Notes: a model not told the origin generated them from the sequence alone. A stretch of DNA of 64,000 nt from Petrosia ficiformis (GCA_947044365.1 OX345639.1:4435944-4499943), one strand, 5' to 3'. Positions 11,501 through 21,254 are shown, numbered from the stretch's first letter. Numbers and translations are program-made.

Positions 11501-11686
11501 CTCAACAACAATTTCTCTTTTTTATTATTACGTTTATAACTTTCAGGAACAACATTTTGTAGATCTCTGAAATAAAGCTATAGAAATGATATATATATAC
11601 GTCTGTGTGTCTCACTTTGTTTCTTCAGTAGTAGCTTCTGACACTTTTACTGTAATTCCAGCTAAAGTTTGTTCTAACTCTTCCAT
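5503..11686 (-). CDS. DRC7: Dynein regulatory complex subunit 7 (DRC7/CCDC135)
   Basis: Subunit of the nexin-dynein regulatory complex that links axonemal doublets in motile cilia. Seventeen exons in phase (5' to 3'): 11616-11686, 11410-11566, 10924-11049, 10667-10861, 9848-10006, 9469-9801, 9303-9381, 9118-9246, 8801-8929, 8664-8727, 8283-8442, 7254-7469, 6967-7077, 6797-6907, 6304-6498, 5648-5787, 5503-5593; 821 residues (human 874). Family marks: [63 protein letters not shown] and the C-terminal [16 protein letters not shown]. The transglutaminase-like core reads KGNSF where human DRC7 has KGNCF. The junction 8283|7469 gives AKHIQKIIEKF, which matches the family, so the repeat and exon-like block at 7744-8282 are treated as intron. 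Introns carry SINEs and five simple or minisatellite arrays. The ATG is 85 bases from the divergent iRhom ATG. Confidence 0.93.
5934..6194. mobile_element. Inverted pair of tRNA-derived SINE units
   Basis: The ends are inverted copies starting GCTGAAAGAA. Each arm has a tRNA-like part: 5960-6034 (minus) has A-box-like TAGCTCAGTGGTGAAAGC and B-box-like GAGTTCAATTCCC; 6100-6166 (plus) has TAGCTCTGGTGAGAGC and a perfect T stem CTGGG/CCCAG. The anticodon arms do not fold properly, so these are SINE heads, not tRNA genes. In a DRC7 intron. Confidence 0.65.
6527..6757. repeat. GGAT/GGGT minisatellite in DRC7 intron
   Basis: Tetranucleotide-based array with a higher-order pattern of GATGGATGGGTTGATG and GGATGGGTGGATGGG blocks. 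It makes long false open frames on the minus strand (Ile-His-Pro-Ser repeats). Confidence 0.92.
7082..7240. repeat. 20-base GATA-type minisatellite in DRC7 intron
   Basis: About eight units of GATAGATAGATGAACACATG with small changes, directly next to the 3' splice site of the 6967-7077 exon. Confidence 0.9.
7744..7866 (-). pseudogene. Exon-like duplicate inside a DRC7 intron
   Basis: An open stretch encodes [16 protein letters not shown] and then [14 protein letters not shown]. It aligns by eye with the product of the genuine exon just downstream (KIIEKF to [14 protein letters not shown]). It looks like an old tandem copy of that exon. Its natural acceptor (CAATAG before TGTACC) needs a phase-2 donor, while the upstream exon ends in phase 0, so normal inclusion would break the frame. 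An ATA|GTAACA donor could join it in phase to the next exon. It is either a dead duplicate or a rarely used cassette exon. Confidence 0.45.
7879..8290. repeat. 40-base minisatellite carrying splice-site motifs
   Basis: About ten near-identical 40-base units (plus strand ACCTGTATATAACAGGTACA then CATGGTACACTATTAACAAT). On the minus, coding strand every unit reads ATATACAG|GTATTG and then TTAATAG|TGTACC, that is, a copy of the DRC7 exon end and donor at 8283 plus an AG acceptor-like site. Because 40 is not a multiple of 3, successive units change frame. The units are too uniform and too short for a CRISPR array, and there are no spacers. Confidence 0.9.
8941..9098. repeat. (ATGT)n/(GT)n microsatellite in DRC7 intron
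   Basis: ATGT units grading into GT units between the DRC7 exons 8801-8929 and 9118-9246. Not coding. Confidence 0.92.
10199..10506. mobile_element. Second inverted pair of tRNA-like SINE copies
   Basis: Two copies about 130 bases long lie head to head: 10203-10327 (minus) and 10373-10505 (plus). The plus copy has A-box-like TGACGTAGTGGTTAGAGC and B-box-like TCGGGTTCAGC, then a TTTCCTGGAAAGAGAGTGTC body. It differs from the 5934-6194 pair. Within the 660-base DRC7 intron 10007-10666, which otherwise holds nothing clear. Confidence 0.65.
11075..11345. repeat. 12-base minisatellite (TAATGGATGTAC)n
   Basis: More than twenty 12-base units in the DRC7 intron between exons 11410-11566 and 10924-11049. 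Because 12 is a multiple of 3, both strands show long periodic false open frames. Confidence 0.93.
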
Positions 11687-11771
11687 GGTGTTATTTGGTT
11701 ACTATGGTAGTACATTGTAGTCAGGGTGCGGCTGAAGGTGGGGCTTGGTGGTGTGGCTGCATTTCGCAAGA

Positions 11772-14700
11772 ATGTCTTATCCTTATCCTACAGCCCCTCA
11801 TTTGATAGGAGACAGTCCGCCTGATTATGGAACAAGTGTTGCTCCAGCTTTGGATACGAATCCTCCACCCTATAATCCTTCTATGTGGTCTAGAGCTGGA
11901 GGAACTTTGAGACAAGCAGGTGAGGTGATTAGAGTCATAGAAAGCATGTATATACATTATGTGTCTATCAGTGACATCAGTTGAAGAGTTTTTCCTCAGT
12001 CAAGAGTATGTTCCTGAACAACATCGTACAGGGACTTTGCCTCATAGGACTCAGGTAAGCAAGCTTATGCTGATTTTTAAATTTTAATGTATGTAAGTTA
12101 TCTTTGCAGTCCTATGTCCCAGTTCCCCAAGAGGATCCTGACCCACCTCAGAGAAGGAGAGGAAGAGATAGAGTTAGAAGAGGAGCTAGAGGGTTTGCAA
12201 ATACAATGACACTCAGAGGAACAAGACAACAGAGAAGGTCTGTGTGTTGCAATGTAGCATTGTCCATCAGGAGTTTATGACAAACCCACAAAGGAGCATC
12301 TAATAGACCTTGTGCAGTTGACGTCAGAAGGTTGAATTTTCTGGATATTTACTGTATTATGAGTGGCAATAGAATGGTTGTTTCTATTGCATTCTCCAGA
12401 AAAAGAGCACTTGTAATCACGTGCAGACAATATGTTTTTTGATTCCAATTGGGAACTACCAGACTGTTGAGATTCATCGACTTTCTGCTTGCAGTAGAGA
12501 GAATGCAGCAAGTAATGGACGCTACTACACTGTATTGTATAGTATCTTGCCACTTAAAATGGTGAATTTACCATGTTGGATGACGTCACGGCACAAGGTC
12601 TATTACAATAGTTCCAGACTTAGTGCCGGACTAATTTATGCCTAGATAATTATAAGACATTTAAAATAGATCATGTCCACATGATCTAATACCAGGTTTC
12701 TGAATTAAATTTAACAACATGTGTGTATATGATTGGATGCTCCTTAAGGGTTTACTGCTCATCAGCTCCAGTTATGTTATGATGCTATGAAGTTAATTGT
12801 TTAAACATTAAAGTTAAAAATGTACATTCCATGTATACATTTAGACGCATATATCATCGAGATCACTCTCCAAGTCGTCAAGAAGTGATGGACTCATTAC
12901 CAACATTTTGGCCTATATGTACTATTCTCATAACATTAGTCCAAATCGTTCTATTCATAGCAGTTTGTGCTACCTATGGTCTTGCACCAATTGCTATCTC
13001 TGCCAAAACAGAGCGATCAGGATGTCTACGTGACTTTGCAGATACAACATGTCACTTTGAGTCAAAACAAGTTGCTCCTAATTTCTTCATAGGTCCTTCT
13101 AGTGAGACTTTGATACATGTTGGTGCTCAATATACTCCTGTGAGTTTATTGTAATTACCTACTTATATATCATATTACATCATATAGTATTGTGCTTGCT
13201 GTATTCAATATCATTCTCATTGTATGTGTTTATGTATGTATTATGTATATGTGAAGATGAATGCGTGTCTGTATTCATACATACAAAGTGAGATTTGTTC
13301 ATGTACATCATAATTAGTAACAATTCTATTCATTTAATTATTTGCAAAACATTTGTATAACTGTTCAGTTGATACATGCACTTTGGTAACCATAGTGACA
13401 ATGTTTTTGGTAGTATTATTATTGTATTGGTAATGTTGTTATACTACTATATACAGTGTATGAGAGATAATGTCGAGTTTCTTGTATTGGCTGCTAAAGA
13501 AAGGAATCAAGAATTGAATCTTCGCTGTTGCCATGCCAACACATGTGGTTTTAATACCTGTGGAATGATACCACTGGATAAGTAAGAAGTGTAAGTGTCA
13601 TTCATTTGTGTGATTATATAAATCTGTGGTTGCAGCTGTTTGGACGATTATGGTGACTGTACTGATATTCTTGGTGGAGCTAGTGTTTGTAGGAATGAGT
13701 CTGTGTCTCCAAACCAGTGTGGGAATGTGACTCTTCATCCATGCTGTATAGGGTTAGTAGGTGGATGTATCATCACAACAAAAGAGAACTGCTCTTTTCA
13801 GAATGGACACTATCATCCTGATCAGGTAGGTATACCTGCATGTAGACAGATAGACAAAAGCAAGACAAAGAGATACAGTAATATTTTAATCCTCTCAGGC
13901 CGTGTGTAGTGATATTGGTGCAAGCTGCTTTGATGATATCTGCTCTTTTGAATGGAGTACTGGACTAAACAGTCATCAAACGTTTCGGTTCTTCTCTGCT
14001 ATGTTCCTACACAGAGGGGTAATTGATCTACTAATCCTTATGCTAGTACAGTTGTACGTTGCTTGGAGAATTGAAAGAAAGATTGGGTAAAGAAATTAGA
14101 GTACATCAATTGAAACCTATGTAAAAATTGAGGTTGTATGATTTATATATAGAATCTTTATAATATTTTCAGATGGCTGAGAGTAATTATGATATACATA
14201 ATATCAGGTATTGGAGGCTTTATGCTAAGTGGCATATTCGTTCCAAAGACTGTCTCAGTGAGTATATAAAATGTTGCATAATAACCATTACATATACATT
14301 TGTATATATATATAACTACAGTCTAAACACTATATTACTATATATATATATATAGGTGGGAGCATCTGGACCAGTGTTTGGTTTGTTAGGTGTACAACTG
14401 GTGGAACTTTTGCAAGGATGGAAATGGGTTAAAAAACCATGTGTGGAATTGACTAAACTCATTGTGTTTGATATTTTATTACTAGGTATATATATATATA
14501 ATTATTAACACATAAATTAACCATTCAATATCCTCTATAGTCCTTGGGACTCTACCATACATTGATAACTATGCTAATATAGGAGGCTTTATATTTGGAA
14601 TTCTCTCAGCATTTGTGCTGGTCCCATACATCACAGTAGGGAAATGGGACAGAGCAAAGAAAGTGTGTCTTATCTCAATTGCTCTACCTATTATGGCATT

Positions 14701-14854
14701 TCTATTCTTAGCTGGATTTGTAGTGTTCTTCAATCTCCAAGATTCAGAGTTTTGTAGCTGGTGTTCCTATATTAATTGCATTCCATTTACTGACACGTTT
14801 TGTGATGACTTTATTGGAACTGTAACAAGGCTCACAACTGTTCCTACTACATAG
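11772..14854 (+). CDS. iRhom-like rhomboid family protein
   Basis: Rhomboid-superfamily membrane protein with the iRhom plan (iRhoms escort ADAM17 and EGF-family cargo through ER and Golgi). Ten exons: 11772-11919, 11981-12054, 12110-12237, 12845-13139, 13457-13581, 13636-13825, 13899-14086, 14173-14257, 14356-14485, 14541-14854; 558 residues. A short cytosolic tail (about 137 residues, with PPDY and PPPY motifs) is followed by TM1, the Cys-rich iRhom-homology loop (GPSSETLIHVGAQYTPC, PCCIG, GGCIITTKENCSF) and six more TM segments. Ser415 sits in VGASGPVFGLLG, an active-rhomboid GxSG motif where mammalian iRhoms have GPAG. The TM6 histidine position is Asn467 (DNYANIGG), and in TM2 only the first His remains (FLHRGVID). 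Loss of the His predicts no proteolysis. The tail is much shorter than in mammals. Intron 3 holds a MITE. Confidence 0.88.
12281..12754. mobile_element. MITE-like element in iRhom intron 3
   Basis: Imperfect terminal inverted repeats of about 23 bases: CAAACCCACAAAGGAGCATC at the left and, read on the other strand, TAAACCCTTAAGGAGCATCC at the right. The element is about 474 bases and fills most of the 607-base intron. A minus-strand 92-codon open frame inside has no recognised domain. No clear target-site duplication was seen. Confidence 0.55.
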
Positions 14855-15061
14855 AGAGTCATAATTTATCTTTTTGCTGATCATTGATTCATTGTGTAGT
14901 TCTATTGCTTCTGTTATTGTGAAATTTATTAATGTAGATCTTGACTCTTGAACTATTTAATAATTTTATTTTTATTATAATTATATATATATATCTATAA
15001 TTAAATTCAACAGCCCTTAACCAGCACGTACCTCAGCACACACAAGTCAAGGAGATTCGTA

Positions 15062-17251
15062 ATGGCGTATATTTTTCGAGATGAAAGCCAATACACCAGT
15101 TCTATACCATGTCAAGATGCTCTCGTAACACGTCGGTATCCAGACGAACAGTATGAAAATAAAGCCAGTTATGTCACCTACATAGCAGTGTTTCCAACTA
15201 GTCATATGTCATGGCGAAGAGCATTCTTTGCTAGGCTGACAGGATCCCCTGTAAACTACAGTGTAATTTTCTACCAAATGGGTGACAAAGTAAGATCAGT
15301 GTTTGCTCTCTATGATGGCAGTGATGAGTCAGAGACTAGAAAGGCTTATGAAAAGATCTGTAGTACTCTCAATTTGTTATTGATCGACGGTTCTCTATTT
15401 CTAACCAAACCCCTTCTTGAAAGACTAATTGTACCGTCACCTTGTCCTCCTTCAGAATTGACTTACCTGATTGTAGAAATTATGGAGTCTATTCCAGACG
15501 CTCACTCAGAGTGGCACAAGATTGTTCAGTCACTTACTCGCTCGGTATGTACAAGAAAAGATAGCTCACTTCATGAGTTAAATATTCTTATTAACAAGGG
15601 AGGAAAGCTCGAACATAGCAGTGTTGGTGATTCTCCTGTGCCTTTACCTTCACCTACTCCAAGTCCAACAAAGGGAACTCGTATTAGTAAAAAACACAAG
15701 TCTATTAGGAAACGTTTTCAAGGAATGATGAAGCCAGTTGAACTACACAGTGCTGCTAGAACAGATGATTCAGTCAAAATTCATGATCATCTTGTGCGTC
15801 AAGCATCTCATTTATTGAGTATAACTGTATTGTCTGATGATGATGAGGAATATTTAACCCCTACAGCAGAACCACGCGGCAGTCTAGACCATTTTACAAT
15901 TGAAAATAGCTTCAACGAGATAAATGACTTGCATGAAACACCACTAGTGGTGTCTGTTAAACAGGGGTACATTATTAGTAGTTTATATCTACTGTTAGGT
16001 GGTGCTAATCCAAATTATCGTCATCCAGCAACTGGTAACACTTCCCTGCACATTGCTGCTAGGCATCGTAATGTAGAGATGATTAAACTTCTTTTTGTCT
16101 TTGGTGCTGATCCAACTATTTGTAATAGAAATGGCGAAACACCTATTCAGCTGTTAGATACCAGTTCATGTTTTCAAGGTCACCTAATAATTCAAGAAGT
16201 CAGTGACCTTGTAGCAAAATATAAGAAATTGCCATCTCATCCAGTAGAAGTGTCACAAAATGATGGTCAGTTCCTACTAGCTTTAGACGGAGGAGGAACT
16301 CGCTGTATCACTCAAATCCAAATGCTACTGGCTATTGAGAAACGTATGAAGGAACTCAATCCCAATTGTTATTCATTTCTTGACCATTTTGATTACATTG
16401 GAGCCACTAGTGGTGGCGCTTATAATGCATTGATTATGACGTATGGTGAAGCATCATTAGCCAATACTCGAGCACTCACTTTCAGTGTTATGGCACGACT
16501 AGGTAACGGTACACCTAAGGTCAAAACAGAGAAACTGGAAACAATCCTTGTTGATATGTTAGGAGAACATACTGTGATGTCTGACGTTCAACAACCTCGG
16601 GTCATTGTCACAGCAACACTGGCAGACCGAAATCCATGTGAACTTCATCTTATGACAAATTATGGTGTTTCCAGAGATGGGCAGTTGGGTCCAACTGAGA
16701 GAAAGGTTTGGGAAGCTGCTCGTATCACATCAACTGCACCACTTTATTTCCTACCATTTGAGAAATTTTTAGATGGTGGATTGATGGCAAATAATCCAAC
16801 ATTAGATACAATGGTGGAAATGACTAAACAGGCAAGAATTGAAGGTCATTCGTTGAAATTACGCTGTGTGTTGTCATTGGGATCTGGAGTGACAGAGTCT
16901 GTACCAGTAAACAATGTTGATGTGATTAACCCCTCACTTCTTAAGTTCCATCAGATAGGACATAACATATCCAGTCTAAAAAATCTTGTATCTCTCATAA
17001 TAACACAAGTTACTCAGTCAGATGGACAAGAGACAGAGAGAGCAAGTGCGTGGTGTGAAATGATAGGAGCTTCATACTTTCGTCTTTCTCCCAATCTTAT
17101 CAGTGAAGTAGCACTTGATGCAACCGATCCACTGGAGATAATGCAACCTTTGTTTGATGCTTATATGTATACGCTAAAGAGAGCAGAAAGTATAGATGAG
17201 ATAGCTCGAACTCTTTTATCAAATCCAAGATTATATGCCTCATCCACATAA
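15062..17251 (+). CDS. Intronless ankyrin/patatin phospholipase (PLA2G6-like), copy A
   Basis: Patatin-like (calcium-independent PLA2) protein of 729 residues in one exon. The C-terminal half matches PLA2G6: LALDGGGTRCITQIQMLL, the nucleophile elbow around Ser450, TLADRNPCELHL, WEAARITSTAPLYF, then FLDGGLMANNPTLDTMVEM with the catalytic Asp at about 571. Two ankyrin-like repeats lie at about 298-377 (TGNTSLHIAARHRNVEMIKL). The elbow reads ATSGG, so the first Gly of GxSxG is Ala; copy B has GTSSG. The Ser-Asp dyad and the glycine-rich oxyanion loop are kept, so activity remains possible. It lies tail-to-tail with copy B, 287 bases between stops. Lack of introns in an intron-rich region suggests an old retroposed ancestor followed by duplication. 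AATAAA lies at the stop codon. Confidence 0.9.
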   Translation: MAYIFRDESQYTSSIPCQDALVTRRYPDEQYENKASYVTYIAVFPTSHMSWRRAFFARLTGSPVNYSVIFYQMGDKVRSVFALYDGSDESETRKAYEKICSTLNLLLIDGSLFLTKPLLERLIVPSPCPPSELTYLIVEIMESIPDAHSEWHKIVQSLTRSVCTRKDSSLHELNILINKGGKLEHSSVGDSPVPLPSPTPSPTKGTRISKKHKSIRKRFQGMMKPVELHSAARTDDSVKIHDHLVRQASHLLSITVLSDDDEEYLTPTAEPRGSLDHFTIENSFNEINDLHETPLVVSVKQGYIISSLYLLLGGANPNYRHPATGNTSLHIAARHRNVEMIKLLFVFGADPTICNRNGETPIQLLDTSSCFQGHLIIQEVSDLVAKYKKLPSHPVEVSQNDGQFLLALDGGGTRCITQIQMLLAIEKRMKELNPNCYSFLDHFDYIGATSGGAYNALIMTYGEASLANTRALTFSVMARLGNGTPKVKTEKLETILVDMLGEHTVMSDVQQPRVIVTATLADRNPCELHLMTNYGVSRDGQLGPTERKVWEAARITSTAPLYFLPFEKFLDGGLMANNPTLDTMVEMTKQARIEGHSLKLRCVLSLGSGVTESVPVNNVDVINPSLLKFHQIGHNISSLKNLVSLIITQVTQSDGQETERASAWCEMIGASYFRLSPNLISEVALDATDPLEIMQPLFDAYMYTLKRAESIDEIARTLLSNPRLYASST

Positions 17252-17538
17252 ATAAAGATTCCTGTATAGACATTACATTAATACAACATGAACAACTACT
17301 ATACATAAGTCATATGCACGTCTGATAAGATTGTTAAAATTCACATTTCTTTTCCTGTACAAGTTAATGTATTTCGCACTTTAAAAATTCTTTCATTAAT
17401 TTTTTTCAAGGGGATACTCGTAACAACCATATAATTATTTATAGCAAACAGCATTAATTATAGTTACATTAATAAACATTCATAAGTAAATACAGTTATT
17501 ATTATTCATGTCAATTCTCTCTACTTATTTTGCTGTTT

Positions 17539-19806
17539 TTACTTTGATAACAAACGTTTAGCGATATTGTCTATTTCTTCAGGCCTATCAAGAATGTACA
17601 TCTGGGTATGAAACAACATGTTCATTATAATATCCATAGATGTAGTAGATGGATCGATATCTTCTACAAGAGGAGGGGAAAAGCGGTAATATGGAGTATC
17701 AATACTTTCACACCAAGATCTAGCTTGATGAATTTGACATCCATCAGATTGTGTAACTTGGGATATAAAGAGACGGAATAACGAACCCAAACCCATCATC
17801 GTCTCGTGGATATTTGCTATTGTTTTGAGTGTGTAGCCTGGTAGAAATACTTCAATGTTGTCATTGAGTTCTTCTGGAGGAACTCCATTTCCAAGGGAAA
17901 GAACACAACCCAATTTGACATCATTATGATCCTTCTTCCCTTGTGAGAAAATCTCTACCATGGCATCAAGGGTAGGATTGTTAGCCATTAGACCACCATC
18001 AAGAAACCTATTTTGATATGAAGGGAAGTAGTATGGTGCAGCAGAAGATGCACGGGCAGCTTCCCATATTTTCCTTTCTTTTGGTCCAATCTGTTTGTCT
18101 CTGGCATCACCATAACTAGTCATAAGATGTAATTTACAGGGACTATAATTAGCTAATGTTGTCAAAACTATTACTCTCTGCTCTTCAAGATCAGCCATGA
18201 CAGTGTTTTCTCCCAATACATCTTTCAAAAGATCATTAATTCGTGTTGCTCTTTCTGCCATTGGCTTCTCAAATACATCAGTGATGAATTTGTACACAAA
18301 TGCTCTTCCAGTGTGGGGAGTAATATCTGTGTAGGCTAAAAAAAGGGCAGTAATAGCACCTGAGCTAGTACCTGCTATGTAATCGAAGAAAGAAGAAATA
18401 GAATCGCAAGAAGGACATAGTTGTCGCATTCGATTCTCAATAGCTACAAGGATTTGGAGAGAATTAAACACTTTTGTTCCACCTCCATCCATACTGAGGA
18501 GGTAAGTATCAGAGCTGTTTCGAGGTATTGGTTGTTGATTGTGTTTTTCAAAGTATTTTCGCGTCTTCTCTTGTTTAATAGATATTTCTTTGAGGACAGC
18601 AACGATTTTCTTCATATGTTTGCCGTTCAACTGGTTTGCCACTTCCAAAGGAGTTTGGTCTGAAAAGTTTCGCAAGGAAGCATCTGCATTGAATACAAGC
18701 AACATCTTAACAAGTGTTGGATTACCTGTTTTCACTGCATAATGGAGTGGAGTGTCGCCTGTTCTCCTATGAATATAATTCGGATCACCACCTCCAAGAA
18801 GAAGATATAAAGTACTCTTTTCATAATGCTTCTCAATGGACATCATCAATGGAGTCAAACCATGTTCGTCACAAATATCTAGTTGTTTGCTTTTCCTGCG
18901 AATGAAAAACACATTATCGGAAGATACCCTTCTCTGTCTCTTGTGTTGTGGTTTTTCAAATGCCTTGATGTTTTCCCAGATTTTTATGCTCTCGTGTACA
19001 TCTTCCTCTACATTCAACAACGATTCAGAATCTTCCGGAACACCAATAAGCAACGGCACTGCAGTATTATGAGCCAAAAAAGATCTGATACTAGACATTT
19101 TTTTAACCTCCTCGACGTCACCTTGTATAATTGACAAGATCCACTTTCGGCCTTCTTGAAAACTGTAATGAGAAATAGGTGTACTGCCAGAATTATTTGG
19201 TTTTTTCAAGTCACCTCCTTTCTTCACCAGCAGTTCTACCTGAGTACGATCATCGCGAGTACATGCTGAATGGAGAAGCACCTGTACAACTGTATGCCAT
19301 TCAGGATGCGCATAAGGGTTTGTTTCCATCATGTGTATCAAATCATCAAGAATATTACATGGATTTTGTGGTGTTGGAAGGACCAGTAATTCTAATAACC
19401 CCTGAGACAATCGCACCGATCCATCATTCAAGAGATGGCCTAGAGAGGAATTGAGCTGTTTAAAGGCTTCTTGGCATTTTGAAAGATCGTTTGATTCATA
19501 AAGAACAAATTCAAGTGCATCCAGATGATTAGATTCTTGATGAATAACTATCTTATACTCTGGAGAACTGTGACCAAACATAGCCAGCATTTTATCCCAA
19601 AATTCATCATCTTTTTCAAAATGGAAAATTGCCAGAAAACTAGTAATAATTTCTTTATTATCAGAGGGTAGAGGAGGATACTGTAGAGATTCCACAGACT
19701 GTGAAATATTACATAGCTTGACAGAAGTTTCGCTTACTTCTTTAACAAGAAATGACATATCTTTTTCGGCAAACTCACACTGTGACCTATAACTTATGAA
19801 TATCAT
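17539..19806 (-). CDS. Intronless ankyrin/patatin phospholipase (PLA2G6-like), copy B
   Basis: Paralogue of copy A, 755 residues, single exon, opposite strand. The layout is the same: a family-specific N-terminal region (DAIHMMETNPYAHPEWH-like block shared with copy A), a linker, ankyrin-like repeats (TGDTPLHYAVKTGNPTLVKM), then the patatin domain with LLSMDGGGTKVF, the canonical elbow AGTSSGA around Ser481, WEAARASSAAPYYF and FLDGGLMANNPTLDAMVEI with Asp at about 603. Predicted to hydrolyse acyl chains of membrane phospholipids, with a complete Ser-Asp dyad. The start ATG at 19806 is 77 bases from the divergent RNase T2 start. The exact lipid and cellular site cannot be read from sequence. 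Confidence 0.92.
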   Translation of the reverse strand: MIFISYRSQCEFAEKDMSFLVKEVSETSVKLCNISQSVESLQYPPLPSDNKEIITSFLAIFHFEKDDEFWDKMLAMFGHSSPEYKIVIHQESNHLDALEFVLYESNDLSKCQEAFKQLNSSLGHLLNDGSVRLSQGLLELLVLPTPQNPCNILDDLIHMMETNPYAHPEWHTVVQVLLHSACTRDDRTQVELLVKKGGDLKKPNNSGSTPISHYSFQEGRKWILSIIQGDVEEVKKMSSIRSFLAHNTAVPLLIGVPEDSESLLNVEEDVHESIKIWENIKAFEKPQHKRQRRVSSDNVFFIRRKSKQLDICDEHGLTPLMMSIEKHYEKSTLYLLLGGGDPNYIHRRTGDTPLHYAVKTGNPTLVKMLLVFNADASLRNFSDQTPLEVANQLNGKHMKKIVAVLKEISIKQEKTRKYFEKHNQQPIPRNSSDTYLLSMDGGGTKVFNSLQILVAIENRMRQLCPSCDSISSFFDYIAGTSSGAITALFLAYTDITPHTGRAFVYKFITDVFEKPMAERATRINDLLKDVLGENTVMADLEEQRVIVLTTLANYSPCKLHLMTSYGDARDKQIGPKERKIWEAARASSAAPYYFPSYQNRFLDGGLMANNPTLDAMVEIFSQGKKDHNDVKLGCVLSLGNGVPPEELNDNIEVFLPGYTLKTIANIHETMMGLGSLFRLFISQVTQSDGCQIHQARSWCESIDTPYYRFSPPLVEDIDPSTTSMDIIMNMLFHTQMYILDRPEEIDNIAKRLLSK

Positions 19807-19883
19807 TGTAATTAAATTGCAGTAGACAGGAGCTTTGTAGATCTAGTTTAATATAATTAATATTATACAGCTCTAGCTCTGCA

Positions 19884-21254
19884 ATGAAGATGATCCAGTA
19901 TTTTATCAACATGATGCTGCTTTTTGCAGTAGCTGCTGGTTCAATATCAGACTTCAATTGTGGAGGAGGAGGGTAAGTTTGACATCATACTTGTACTATT
20001 GAATACAGATTTATAATAACTCTTACAGGGTACCAAATTTTGACCATCTCTTGTTTGTGCAACAACATCCTGAAGGAGTTTGTTATGTGAGTTTATTTAT
20101 ATCTTTGATATCATTATAGAGTACTATATGAATTCTGAATCTTTTAGGCCAATCCAAGTTGTGTACTTCCCCAAACTTCTAATATATGGACCATACACGG
20201 TTTATGGTAACCTCACACAAGCATTGTTCATACCAAAATTACATGCATAGATACATTTAATTATTATAAGGATATATTATACTTAATATACATATACATA
20301 TATTTGTATTTTGTACAGATAAATTATGTACATATGCACATTATACACACAGGCCCTCTGAACTAGGAACAGAAGGTCCAAATTTCTGTGGTGACTCCTC
20401 TACTGTATTTAATATTTCTCTCCTAGAGGTATTACCTTATCATTTACATTATATATATATATTCTATCATTATAACTTCAGGATATTATTGCGGATCTTG
20501 AATCATCGTGGCCAAGCTTGGAAGATAGATATTCTCAAACATTTTGGTATAGAATAATATATATATATTATTTGTGTAATGATCAACTGCAGATATATTC
20601 TAAAGACCAATACTATTGTGTATTAACATATTATATAATTGTAGGAGTCACGAATGGTGTAAACATGGAACATGTGCAAGATATGACTCATATCTGAACA
20701 CAGAGTACAAGTTTTTCAGTTCAGCACTGAAATTGTATGAGCAATACAATTTTGGTGATATATTACTGCATTACAATATCAAACCTACAAACTCTACTGG
20801 ATATAAAGTAAATCTTTTAAGACAAGAAATATTGTGGGATGGATCATGAATGGTATTCTAAAAAGCTTGCAGATTACATACAAACAGAGAAGATAAGGAT
20901 AAATAGAAATTACAATTCATGTTTTTATAGTTATATGAAACTATAAGGTGTTATCTCTCCCACACAGAGTGACAGTTTTTATAGTGCATTCAATGATGCC
21001 ATACATGTCAAACCACTTCTGGAGTGTAAATACTTGAAGGTGTGTGTTGAACTACACACACTACACTATTGTGATTGATGTATTGTTTTGTTGTTGAATG
21101 CTTATTGCTTTTACAGGATCAAAATAGACAGATATTATATCAGATTAGTATCTGTATTAACAAGTCGTTAAAACCAACACCATGTGATGCTAGTATATAT
21201 AAACGTTCATCCTGCTGGACAACTGAAGATATTTATTATTACTCACGTTTCTAG
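19884..21254 (+). CDS. RNase T2 family ribonuclease, copy 1
   Basis: Secreted or lysosomal acid endoribonuclease of the T2 family, cutting single-stranded RNA through 2',3'-cyclic phosphates. Eight exons: 19884-19972, 20029-20086, 20148-20206, 20353-20428, 20482-20546, 20645-20807, 20968-21039, 21117-21254; 239 residues. A signal peptide covers about the first 22 residues. Active-site block I is WTIHGLWP with His66. Block II is SHEWCKHGTCA with His118, Glu119, Lys122 and His123. All catalytic positions are kept, so the enzyme should be active. The Cys after HEW (Glu in human RNASET2) is unusual but varies in the family. A second gene and broken copies follow downstream. Confidence 0.9.

Noticed and set aside
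12275..12553. 92-codon minus-strand frame as a small gene
   Set aside because: It lies inside a TIR-bounded element in an intron, shows no domain and has no promoter context.
18421..19454. Several plus-strand frames of 60-90 codons
   Set aside because: Antisense shadows of the strongly supported patatin copy B.
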